DNA from: Planctomycetaceae bacterium
GTDB taxonomy: Bacteria; Planctomycetota; Phycisphaerae; SM23-33
Length of the DNA stretch: 64,000 nt
Assembly: GCA_039680605.1 (NCBI GenBank)
Contig: JBDKTA010000058.1
Span: 1 to 64,000, forward strand
Reading direction: 5' to 3'
How positions within the stretch are numbered: the stretch's first letter is position 1; every line of letters starts with the position of its first letter. The translations under genes and the position numbers were made by a program. This document shows, piece after piece, positions 1 through 8,664 of the stretch. A model generated the notes under the pieces. It did not search any database and was not told where the DNA came from. It worked only from the letters and a program-made list of their open reading frames with translations.

Positions 1-81
1 CGGCAGCCTTAGCTGCCGCTTTGGAAGTTTCTCGGCGGCCGAACAACTCTAAAAGCGGCAGCTAAGGCTGCCGCACTCCAT
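1..81. repeat. REPIN-like inverted repeat, copy 1 (cut by window start)
   Basis: Arms at 1-22 and 52-73 are perfect reverse complements, and each arm is itself a near-palindrome (CGGCAG-CCTTAG-CTGCCG). The same arm sequence recurs at 4906-5026. It lies just past the stop of the minus-strand gene ending at 83, so it could also act as a terminator. The left flank is missing. Confidence 0.8.
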
Positions 82-82
82 A

Positions 83-2530
83 CTATTTTGGCTTTGTCGC
101 CGGCTGAGGCAGCTTGAGCTTCAGGTCGATCTTCGCGCTGAACATGTACTGAAAATCGCCGCGGGCCTGGAGGGTTTCACAGAGCGTCTTGAGCGAGGGC
201 TTGAGATTGTGTTCGCTGCGAACGCCGTTGGCTGTGATGACGACGGGCTTGGCGAAGTCGATCAGCCGCTCGTCCAGCAACAGTGTGATGTTCGGGGCCT
301 TGTCGCTGGTGAGCGTGACGGCGTTGTTCTCGCACTGGGCGTCGATCTGGGCGGTGGGAACGCCGGTGGCGCCCAGCCAGTTGAAGAACGGACGCTGGTC
401 GCAGACGGTCCAGCTCACGTGCCGCGGCAGCGGATTGCGCACGTGCGGGTACATGTCGGCAGTCGTGTCGCGGTCGGGCAGGCCGCCATGGCCGTGGTTG
501 ATCTCCTCCATCGTCACCGGGTAGATGTCCGTGCGATCGCCGCGGAGTTTCTCGATCTCCTTCTTGAGCCACTTGTTGCGGTCATAGCGGCCGTACGCGG
601 TATCGCGCGTGCCGATCATGTACGTGAAACGCGTGTTGCGCAGGTTGCGCGGCCAATCATTGAAATCATACGGCGCCGCCGCCGAGGCATGCACCGCGGC
701 GAAGCTGTCGGCCATGATCATCCCCTGAAAAAACGCCCCGTACCCGCCGTGGGAATAGCCCATGAGGTAGACCTTGTCGGGGTCGATGTCGGCGTACACG
801 GCCAACTGGCGGATGAGCTTTTCGGTCAGGTGCAGGTTATAGCCGGCGTAGAAGCCGTTCCAGTCGTTATTGGGGGCGCGGATGGCCAGGTACAGGTACC
901 CGCCTTTTTCCGGATGGTCCTTGTAGTAGATCTGCATGACCTGCCACTGCTGGTCATTCAGTTCCTGCGGGGCATTACCGCCGCCGTGCATCGCGATAAA
1001 CAGCGGCCAACCATTGGCGGGCATTGTGCCGACGGGCCGGACGACATATGGGCTGGTGTATTTATCCCACGTAACCTTCGAGCCCTTGACGTCGGCTTCG
1101 TATTCGCTGCGAGCGTGCCCGCTGACGTACGCGGCCCAGGCGGCCTTGCGGACAAACTGCGGATGCCTGGCCAGCAGCTCGTCGGCCGCCGCGTCGAAGG
1201 CGATGGCGCTCCGCTTGTCGGGGGCGGCCTGGAAATATTCCTTAAGCGCCTTGGAGACGGCGGCGCCTTGCGGCGAGGCAAACAGCCCATGCTCTTGCTC
1301 GCTCAGCGTCAAACGCGGGGACACTCGCGGCCGCGCCTGGTCCATCGACAACGTGAGGTCCTGCCCGTCCTCCTCCATCGTCAGGGTGTGCTTGAGCGTG
1401 AAGTTCAGCAGCGAGGCTTCGATGCGGTACTTCTTGCCCAGCGCCAGCGTGAGGACGAGCTTGTCGTTGAGGTCGTGGCGCTCGTCCTTGGCTGTGCCGT
1501 CGAACACCTTCTTGTCTGCCTCGTCGGTGACAACGAGCTTGGCCGGGACTCGCTGCTTTTTGGGACCGGCGACGACTGTCAGCGTCAGCCTCCCTTGCCC
1601 TGCCGGCGGGGGCGGCACCTTGGCGGCGTAATGTGTGGTGACGTTGACGGCGGAGACGTAATCCACATTCGGCGCCCACGCCAGGAGGAATCGGGTGGGC
1701 GTTCGTTTGAAGCTGGCGGCGTAGATCGAGTGGACGGGGTCGTTGGCCATTCCGGCCGACGCGCGGCCGACGAACCAGGCGATGTCGAGCTTGTCACCGG
1801 TGGCTTCGGCGGCGCCGGTGAAGTGCCATCGGCCGTCCCAGACTTCGACCCAGGAGTGGTTGCCGCTGCCGTCGGTCCAGATCGTGCCGACGAACCGCGC
1901 GGGCACGCCGACAGCGCGGCAGGCGTCCACGGCAAGAATCGCCAGGCCGGTACACGAGGCCTTGCCCGAGGCGATCGACTCATACGGGCTCTGGTCGGGC
2001 TTGGCCCGCTCGGTCGAGTAGCGCACCTTCAGCAGCGGAAAGACCTGGGTGTTGATGGCGCCGGCGGCCTGCGTGATGGTTTTGCAGTCTTTGATCAGCG
2101 GCAGGAAGCGGGTGTAGAAATCTTTGCGCCACTGGTCGCGCCGCTCGTTGACGCAGCAGTAGGGGAGGATCTCGTTGAGGAACATCTCCTTGGAGATCGT
2201 CTTGCCCCAGGGGACCTGGTCCATGACCTTGTAGGCATACTCGACGTTCTCAAGCAGAAAGTCGGCCGACAGGCTCGTCAAGTCGCGCGGCGGCATGTTG
2301 GCGATGAGGAACTCCATGCCCTCGCGCTGGGCGGTGGGAACTTTGTCCAGCGCCTTTTGAAGCTGGGGGGCATTGGCGCCGGCGCTCTTGAGCGCCGCGG
2401 CCACAGCCGGGGCGCTGGATGGTTGGATGAGTGGATGGGTGGATGGTTGGGAAGTCTGGGCGCAAGCGGCCTGGATGCTCGCCAGAATCACGATACCAGT
2501 CGCCACGCGTGCCGCAATGAGCGGATTCAT
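83..2530 (-). CDS. Secreted transglutaminase-like and alpha/beta-hydrolase fusion protein
   Basis: An 815-residue protein with an N-terminal signal peptide ending near an ACAQ site, so probably exported. A transglutaminase-core domain lies around residues 140-260: the nucleophile is Cys193 in GKASCTGLA, and the His and Asp partners are visible in GNHSWVEVWDGRW. The C-terminal half holds an esterase/prolyl-oligopeptidase-like hydrolase with nucleophile Ser593 in GYSHGG and a likely catalytic His in EINHGHGG. A beta-rich linker separates the domains. Family knowledge suggests peptide or ester cleavage on an extracellular polymer; the substrate cannot be read from sequence. The gene stands alone, with a REPIN-like repeat immediately downstream. 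The two-enzyme fusion is unusual. Confidence 0.8.
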   Translation of the reverse strand: MNPLIAARVATGIVILASIQAACAQTSQPSTHPLIQPSSAPAVAAALKSAGANAPQLQKALDKVPTAQREGMEFLIANMPPRDLTSLSADFLLENVEYAYKVMDQVPWGKTISKEMFLNEILPYCCVNERRDQWRKDFYTRFLPLIKDCKTITQAAGAINTQVFPLLKVRYSTERAKPDQSPYESIASGKASCTGLAILAVDACRAVGVPARFVGTIWTDGSGNHSWVEVWDGRWHFTGAAEATGDKLDIAWFVGRASAGMANDPVHSIYAASFKRTPTRFLLAWAPNVDYVSAVNVTTHYAAKVPPPPAGQGRLTLTVVAGPKKQRVPAKLVVTDEADKKVFDGTAKDERHDLNDKLVLTLALGKKYRIEASLLNFTLKHTLTMEEDGQDLTLSMDQARPRVSPRLTLSEQEHGLFASPQGAAVSKALKEYFQAAPDKRSAIAFDAAADELLARHPQFVRKAAWAAYVSGHARSEYEADVKGSKVTWDKYTSPYVVRPVGTMPANGWPLFIAMHGGGNAPQELNDQQWQVMQIYYKDHPEKGGYLYLAIRAPNNDWNGFYAGYNLHLTEKLIRQLAVYADIDPDKVYLMGYSHGGYGAFFQGMIMADSFAAVHASAAAPYDFNDWPRNLRNTRFTYMIGTRDTAYGRYDRNKWLKKEIEKLRGDRTDIYPVTMEEINHGHGGLPDRDTTADMYPHVRNPLPRHVSWTVCDQRPFFNWLGATGVPTAQIDAQCENNAVTLTSDKAPNITLLLDERLIDFAKPVVITANGVRSEHNLKPSLKTLCETLQARGDFQYMFSAKIDLKLKLPQPATKPK

Positions 2531-3107
2531 CGTCTATCCTTAGTCTGGAGAAGCCATCTTTTATGGGTGCCATGGCGGCCGTCGTCCAGCGCCATGTCTC
2601 CGTTGCGTGAAGCGGTATTCTATCAGCAGCGGTCCTCGAGCAAAACTCCAGGCCGGCGCGCAGGACTCAAGTCAGGACAATGCGAGGCCGGAACGGCCGG
2701 CAGATGATAGCCGGGTTGTTCCGCCGCGGAACCCCCGGGAACGATCCCTTTTTGATTCAAGCCCTGAAAGGGCGGCACAAAGGCGGGGGAAAGTGCCGCC
2801 CCGCTGGGGCTGGGGATGGGAAAGAGCCCTCGTTCCGGGGCCTCACGCCCCCGGCCACGATATGTCGGCCCTTTGGCCCTGCGGATCGTTCTTCTTTCCT
2901 TAGCACGCTTGAGCGTGCTTGCTGGAAGCACGCTAAAGCGTGCTGACAATAGAAGGATCCCTGCATGCTCACCCCGGCGTAAGACGCCGGGGCTAGGTCC
3001 GCCTTCGGCGGGACAAAACCCGCTGAAGCGGGTTAAGGACCGATCCACTTCTTGCTTATCCTCGGCAGGGGGATATAGTGCGTTCTTTATCCCACAGGAG
3101 TTGGCCG
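2531..3107. repeat. Gene-free stretch packed with short palindromes
   Basis: No convincing gene. It contains a copy of the GGTGCCATGGCGGCC repeat (2565-2601), a GCCCTGAAAGGGC palindrome near 2760 shared with 18506-18554, and five serial hairpins: 2902-2919, 2927-2944, 2972-2992, 2999-3011 and 3017-3034. Each has 5-9 bp arms around a 3-4 nt A/T-rich or TTC centre. The array ends about 70 bp before the fucosidase start. Confidence 0.75.
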
Positions 3108-4889
3108 ATGCCAAAACTATCCACCACACGTTCCGCTTCCCACAGGAAGAATGCCGCCAAATCCCGCTTTGACTGGTTCAACGAGGCCAAGTTCGGCCTC
3201 TTCATCCACTGGGGGCTGATGGCCAAGCTCGGGGCCGCGCTGACGGGCAACACGCACGTGACCGAGATTGAGAACAAGACCTCGATCAACACGTACCGCG
3301 AAATCGCCAGGACGTTCAACCCCGTCGCGTTCGATGCCGACAAGTGGGTCCGCATGGCCAAGGCCGCCGGGATGAAGTACGTCGTCTTTATCTCCAAGCA
3401 CGTCGAAGGCTTCGCCATGTTCAACTCCAAGGCCACCCCGCACAACATCGTGGCCGGCACGCCGTTCAAGCGCGACCCGATGGCCGAGCTTTCCAAGGCC
3501 TGCAAAAAGCACGGCCTGACAATGTGTTTCTATTACTGCCAGGTGCTGGACCTGGAAGACCCCGATGCCGTGGGCAACAGCGTCGACTACCCCGACCAGG
3601 ACGCCAAGGTCCTCCAGCGATTCCTCGACCGCAAGGTCAAGCCCCAGCTCCGCGAACTGCTGACGCAGTACGGGCCCATCGGCCTGATCTGGTTCGACGT
3701 GCCCGTCAAGATCACCAAGGCCCAGAGCCAGGAACTCGTCGACCTGGTGCGGTCGCTCCAGCCTGACACGCTGATCAACAGCCGCATCGGACACGGGCTG
3801 TACGACTACATCTCGGCGATGGACAACGACAACCCCAACGCCGGTTATTCGCTGCCGTGGGAAACGCCGGCGACGATGAACAACAACTGGAACTACGCCG
3901 CCAACGACAACGCGTACAAGAGCCCTCGCGAGATCATCCGCACGCTGGTGGACATCGTCAGTAAGGGCGGCAACTATCTGCTGAACATCGGGCCGACGCC
4001 CGAGGGCACGTTCCCCGGTCCGTCGGTGCGGCGGCTGCAGGATCTGGCCAAGTGGATGGCCCCGCACAGCGACAGCATTCACGGCGCCGGCGCCTCGCCG
4101 CTGCCGCGCCAGTACGTCTATCGCTGGGGCCGCGTGACGACCAAGGGCAGCCGCCTGTTCCTGCACATCTTCGACTGGCCCCTCGACGACACGCTGACCC
4201 TGGCCGGCGTGCGCAACAAGATCCGCAAGGCGTATCTGCTGGCCGACAAGAGCAGGAAGCCCCTCAAGTGCACCCGCAGTGCGGCCGGCGACCTGAGCGT
4301 ATACGTTCCGGCGGAAAAACTGCCCGCGCGGCTGCTGGACGACATCGACACCGTCGTGGTGCTCGAACTGGCCGGGGCGCCGGACATCGACCCGCGCGTC
4401 GTGCTGGGCAACAAGGACAAGACAGTGCTAGCCGCGTACGAAGCCCGCCTGCACGGACCTAACGCCTCGCACGTCGAGTGCGTCTGGGACGCGTGTGTGG
4501 CGATGGCGCCCGACTGGCAAGCCGGGGCCGACATGTGGGCCGCCCTGCCGGGGCAGTTCGCCGGCAAGCGATTGAGCTGCGTGTCCAACTGGCGGGCGGA
4601 AGATTCGCTGAGCTGGGAGATCCGCGTCGACGCCCCCGGCACATACGACCTCGATCTGACCTACGACGCCCCGAAGGACTCCGTCGGCAGCGAGTTCGTG
4701 GTGACCATCGGCAAGCAGACCATCGCCGCCAAAGTCGAATCGCAAGGCTACGGCTTCGAGATGAAGAGCATCAAACTCGGCAGCGTGGCTTTCGACAAAC
4801 CGACAAGCTGCACGGTCTCGATCAAGCCCAGGACGCTGACCGGCACGTGGCTGATGAATCTCGAATCCGTCACGCTGACGCCACATTAA
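3108..4889 (+). CDS. Alpha-L-fucosidase, glycoside hydrolase family 29
   Basis: A 593-residue GH29 enzyme that would release L-fucose from fucosylated glycans. The family opening is clear (WFNEAKFGLFIHWG), as are the nucleophile region GLIWFDVP (Asp197) and the late barrel motif GGNYLLNIGPTPEG. After the barrel come a beta-sandwich domain and a C-terminal jelly-roll-like module (about 450-593). The ATG at 3108 is preceded by AGGAG at 3096-3100; the in-frame GTG at 3078 is less likely. No signal peptide is evident, so it is probably cytoplasmic. The usual KHHDGF substrate motif reads KHVEGF, so one conserved His is replaced and substrate preference may differ. It converges on the RND gene across a REPIN-like repeat. 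Confidence 0.88.
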   Translation: MPKLSTTRSASHRKNAAKSRFDWFNEAKFGLFIHWGLMAKLGAALTGNTHVTEIENKTSINTYREIARTFNPVAFDADKWVRMAKAAGMKYVVFISKHVEGFAMFNSKATPHNIVAGTPFKRDPMAELSKACKKHGLTMCFYYCQVLDLEDPDAVGNSVDYPDQDAKVLQRFLDRKVKPQLRELLTQYGPIGLIWFDVPVKITKAQSQELVDLVRSLQPDTLINSRIGHGLYDYISAMDNDNPNAGYSLPWETPATMNNNWNYAANDNAYKSPREIIRTLVDIVSKGGNYLLNIGPTPEGTFPGPSVRRLQDLAKWMAPHSDSIHGAGASPLPRQYVYRWGRVTTKGSRLFLHIFDWPLDDTLTLAGVRNKIRKAYLLADKSRKPLKCTRSAAGDLSVYVPAEKLPARLLDDIDTVVVLELAGAPDIDPRVVLGNKDKTVLAAYEARLHGPNASHVECVWDACVAMAPDWQAGADMWAALPGQFAGKRLSCVSNWRAEDSLSWEIRVDAPGTYDLDLTYDAPKDSVGSEFVVTIGKQTIAAKVESQGYGFEMKSIKLGSVAFDKPTSCTVSIKPRTLTGTWLMNLESVTLTPH

Positions 4890-4905
4890 TATAAAATGCG
4901 GCCCC

Positions 4906-5026
4906 ATGGAGTGCGGCAGCCTTAGCTGCCGCTTTGGTTGTTTCTACGATGGTGCTGTAGCGCGGCTGCGAGCATTGCCGCGACCGAAAAACATCCAAAG
5001 CGGCAGCTAAGGCTGCCGCACTCCAT
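4906..5026. repeat. REPIN-like inverted repeat, complete copy
   Basis: Perfect 32-bp arms at 4906-4937 and 4995-5026 flank a 57-bp loop. Each arm contains the inner palindrome CGGCAG-CCTTAG-CTGCCG. It sits exactly between two convergent genes (stops at 4889 and 5032), where it may work as a bidirectional terminator. It matches the element at 1-81. Confidence 0.9.
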
Positions 5027-5031
5027 AGATG

Positions 5032-8000
5032 TCAGAAGTCTTCTTTTTCCGGTTCGGCGGTGCTGTCGTCGCCGGCTTTCTTTAGGCCGCCGCCCCAGAA
5101 GAACTTCTGGCTCAGGCGGGCGAAGCTGACGTAAAGCGTGGGCACGACGACCAGCGTCAGCACCGTGGCGATGGCCAGGCCGAAGATGATCGCCACGGCC
5201 ATCGGACGCCAGAACTGGCTGGACTCGCTCTTGGTGGCGAAGGCGAGGTTCTCCAGATCCACGCCCATGCCGATGGCGGTGGGCACCAGGCCCAGCAGCG
5301 TGGTGACGGCAGTGAGGATGACCGGGCGCAGGCGCGTGGCGCCGGCTTCGATGGTCGCCTCGATGAGGTCCTTGCCTCGCTTCTGCAACTGCCGCGTATA
5401 GTCCAGCAGCACGATGGCGTTGTTGACGACGATGCCCGCCAGGCTGATCACGCCGATGCCGGTCATGATGATGCTGAAAGGCGTGGCCGTGGCCATCAAC
5501 CCGATCAACACGCCCTCCAGGCTCAGCAGAACGGTCACCATGATGATCATCGGCACGGAGATCGTGTTGAACTGGATCACCAGAATCAGCGTGATGCTCA
5601 ACAGGGCGAAGATGAAGGCCTTGTTCAGGAATGCCTGGGCCTTCTGCCGCTCTTCCTCTTCGCCGGCGTAGCTGACGCGGTAGCCTTCGTCCACGACCAG
5701 CGTGTCGGGCGGTCCGACCAGGTCCGGATAGGCCGCCGTCAGCGCCTTGCGGTTGAGGCGCAGCACGTCGTCTTTAGACACTTTGCCGCCGGCGATGAGC
5801 TTGCGGTCGACGTCGTCCTGCTCGGTCTTGCCCAAATCTTCGACCTGCACCACGCCCGGGGTAGCCAATGCGTCGTTGACGGCCGAGAGCACCGTCTCGC
5901 GAGCGAAGGCATCGACGGCCTCATTGGTAATAGCGGCCGGTTGGGTCTGGGCGGTCCGGGTGCGGGCGCTCAGACGGCTGGACAGATCGGTTCTGGCGGC
6001 GGCGTCGCTTGTCAGAGCGCGCAGGGCGATGTTGGCGGTGTCGCTGTTCTTGTCTTTGGCGGCGGCGATCAGGCGCGGGCCGAACCCGGAGGGGGCAAGC
6101 ATGGCCTGCGAGAAGGTCTTCCAGTTTCGGATGTCGCTGGAGCGCAGGGTTAGGCGGCCCAGCGGTCCCAGGCGGCGCTGCACTTCGGCGAGCACTTCGG
6201 TGCTCAGGCGTCCGTCGGCGTCGCCGGAGAGGGTGACGACGCGTTTCTGGTCGATGCGACTGATGGTTCCGAACCCGCCGGCGTAGGTGAACTCGCCCAG
6301 CGACGACAGGGGCACGGCCTTTCCACCGCTGGTCGGGACGCGCAGGCGCAGCGTGTCCTGGATGCGGCTGCGCTGCGACTCGGGCAGGCGGATGGTGATG
6401 TCGTACTCGTCGTTGAACTGCCGGTAGATGCCGACCTTGGAGCCGAAGATAGCGGTCTTGAGGAAGTTGCCGATCACGCGGCTGTTGACGCCCAGGCGGG
6501 CGGCGCGGCGGCGGTCGACCTTCATGCGCAGCTCCGGGCGGGCGGCTTCATAGTCGCTGGAGAGGTTCACCAGGCCCGGCACGTCGTTGATCATCGCCTG
6601 CCCGCGTGCGGCCAGGCCGGAGAGCTTCTTGAAGTCCTCGCCGATGAACCGCACGGTGACAGCCGCCCCGGTCGGCGGGCCGTTCTGGGGTTTCTCGACG
6701 ACCAACTCGACGCCGGGAATGTCGTCGAGGTACTGGCGCATGGCGGTCAGGGCCAGGGTCGGGTCCTTCTTGCGATCCTCGAAATCGAGGAATTGCAGCG
6801 TGATGGTCGCCACGTGCGGACCCGAGGCCTCGCCGGTCAGGGCCGCGGAGATGCTGTTTCCGGGCGAGCCGACGTTGCTGATCATGTATTCCAGCTCGTG
6901 CTCGTCCCAGTGCGGGTCGATGCGCGACTCGACCAGCCGCGCGATGCGGTCGGTCTCGTGAATGTTCGTGCCCTGCGGGGCGCGGATCTTCACCAGGGCG
7001 TTGCGGGGCTCGGTGTCGGGGAAGAGCTGCACGCCGTGCCCCAAGATGCCGAAGGCGATGACGGTGACGATCAGGATCAGGAACGAGCCGCCCAGCGTGA
7101 TCGCCCGGTGCGCCAGGGCCTTGGCCAGTGCCCAGCGATACATGCGGATGATCAACGGGTCGCGGGCCGATTCAATCTTGCGCTTCACACCGCCGCCGAA
7201 CATCGAACAGATCGTCGGGTTGATCACCAGCGCCACCAGCAGCGAGCACGTCAGGGTGATGATCAGGCAGATGGGCAGGTACTTCATGAAGCTGCCCATG
7301 ATGCCCGGCCAGAACATCATCGGCGCAAAGGCCGCCAGCGTCGTCAGGGTGCTGGTGACGACTGGCCAGGCGACCTCCGCCGTTCCGCGCCGGGCGGCCT
7401 CGATGCGCTTGTAGCCCATCTGCATGTGGCGGTAGATGTTCTCGACGATGACGATGGCGTTGTCGACGAGCATGCCCAGGGCCATGATCAGCCCGAAGAG
7501 GATCATCATGTTGAGCGTGTAGCCCAGGATCTCGATGACGGCGAAGCTCATCAGCATGCTCAGCGGGATGATCGTCGAAACGATCAGGCTGGTGCGCAGG
7601 CCCATGAACACCATCAGCACGACGACGACCAGCACCAGGCCGGTGAAGATGTTGTTCTCCAGGTCCGACAGCATGCTGCGGACGTGGTCAGACTGGTCCA
7701 TCGTGATCTTGAAGGTCACGCCCATCGGCGCCGCGGCGCGGAAATGCTCGAGCACCACCTTGGCCGTGTCGACGATCGAGAGGATGTTCGCTCCGCTGCG
7801 CTTCTTGACGGCCACCGTGATGCTCTCGTCGCCGTTGAGGCGGGAGTAGGTGTCGCGGTCGCGGAAGGTGTCATGGATGCTCGCGATGTCGGAGAGGTAG
7901 ATCGTGCGCCCGTCGCGGGTGGCCACGGGCAGCAGGTCGACCTCCTCGGGCTTCTGGAACTCGGCGGGCACGCGGATGTTGAACCGCATGCCGGGCGTTT

Positions 8001-8658
8001 CGAGCCCGCCGGCGGAGACGTTGACGTTTTCCGACGGGATCAGTTGCATGACCTCGGGGATGCTCAGGTTGTAGGCGGCGAGGCGGTCGGGGTCGATCTC
8101 GACGCGGATCTCGCGCTCGCGCGCCCCGAGCACCTGGCACTCGAGCACGCCGGGGATCTTCTCCATCTCGTCCTGCAGGCGATCGGCGATCACCTTCAAC
8201 CGCGCCGGCGAGGCGTCCCCGGCGACGTTGATCATCAGGATCGGCATCTCCTGGAGGTTGATCTCGGCGATGGTGGGTTCCTTGCGTTCCTCGACGGTCG
8301 GCAGGTCGGGCTTGGCCTGGTCGATGCGGTCGCGGACGTACTGCAGGGCGTCGTCGATCTTGATCTCGGGGAAAAACTCCAGCGAGATCATGCTCATGCC
8401 TTCGGCGCTGCTGGAACGCATCTCCTTGAGACCCTTGAGACCGGCGAGCTTGTCCTCGAGCTTCATCGTGACGGAGGTCTCGACGTCCTCGGGGCTGACG
8501 CCCTCGTACGTCGTCGTCACCAGCACCTTGGGGATCTGCACGTCGGGAAAGCTCTCCCGGGGAAGGGTGATGTAGCTGTACACCCCGGCCACGATGATCA
8601 GCAGGATCATGACCATGATCGTGGTGCGGTTCTTGATGGCGGCGTCGGTGATAATCAC
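5032..8658 (-). CDS. RND-family efflux transporter, inner-membrane pump
   Basis: A 1208-residue proton-driven resistance-nodulation-division pump. The N-terminal transmembrane helix, the two periplasmic porter loops and the TM4 relay region GMLVDNAIVIVENI are recognisable, as is a C-terminal membrane block (GVISLAGIVVNNAIVLLDY). It is longer than the usual 1030-1080 residues because of a segment of roughly 100 residues, rich in Ala, Asp and Arg, between the second porter region and TM8 (about residues 860-970). It follows the adaptor gene by 6 bp and is presumably controlled by the adjacent TetR. No outer-membrane factor gene is present. The substrate is unknown; the TetR linkage favours organic toxins over metals. 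Confidence 0.92.
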   Translation of the reverse strand: MIITDAAIKNRTTIMVMILLIIVAGVYSYITLPRESFPDVQIPKVLVTTTYEGVSPEDVETSVTMKLEDKLAGLKGLKEMRSSSAEGMSMISLEFFPEIKIDDALQYVRDRIDQAKPDLPTVEERKEPTIAEINLQEMPILMINVAGDASPARLKVIADRLQDEMEKIPGVLECQVLGAREREIRVEIDPDRLAAYNLSIPEVMQLIPSENVNVSAGGLETPGMRFNIRVPAEFQKPEEVDLLPVATRDGRTIYLSDIASIHDTFRDRDTYSRLNGDESITVAVKKRSGANILSIVDTAKVVLEHFRAAAPMGVTFKITMDQSDHVRSMLSDLENNIFTGLVLVVVVLMVFMGLRTSLIVSTIIPLSMLMSFAVIEILGYTLNMMILFGLIMALGMLVDNAIVIVENIYRHMQMGYKRIEAARRGTAEVAWPVVTSTLTTLAAFAPMMFWPGIMGSFMKYLPICLIITLTCSLLVALVINPTICSMFGGGVKRKIESARDPLIIRMYRWALAKALAHRAITLGGSFLILIVTVIAFGILGHGVQLFPDTEPRNALVKIRAPQGTNIHETDRIARLVESRIDPHWDEHELEYMISNVGSPGNSISAALTGEASGPHVATITLQFLDFEDRKKDPTLALTAMRQYLDDIPGVELVVEKPQNGPPTGAAVTVRFIGEDFKKLSGLAARGQAMINDVPGLVNLSSDYEAARPELRMKVDRRRAARLGVNSRVIGNFLKTAIFGSKVGIYRQFNDEYDITIRLPESQRSRIQDTLRLRVPTSGGKAVPLSSLGEFTYAGGFGTISRIDQKRVVTLSGDADGRLSTEVLAEVQRRLGPLGRLTLRSSDIRNWKTFSQAMLAPSGFGPRLIAAAKDKNSDTANIALRALTSDAAARTDLSSRLSARTRTAQTQPAAITNEAVDAFARETVLSAVNDALATPGVVQVEDLGKTEQDDVDRKLIAGGKVSKDDVLRLNRKALTAAYPDLVGPPDTLVVDEGYRVSYAGEEEERQKAQAFLNKAFIFALLSITLILVIQFNTISVPMIIMVTVLLSLEGVLIGLMATATPFSIIMTGIGVISLAGIVVNNAIVLLDYTRQLQKRGKDLIEATIEAGATRLRPVILTAVTTLLGLVPTAIGMGVDLENLAFATKSESSQFWRPMAVAIIFGLAIATVLTLVVVPTLYVSFARLSQKFFWGGGLKKAGDDSTAEPEKEDF

Positions 8659-8664
8659 GGCGGG

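Noticed and set aside
209-2707. Long plus-strand open frame of 832 codons opposite the secreted hydrolase
   Set aside because: It is Val/Gly/Asp/Arg-rich shadow of a high-GC gene; the minus-strand frame has a signal peptide and two complete catalytic motifs.
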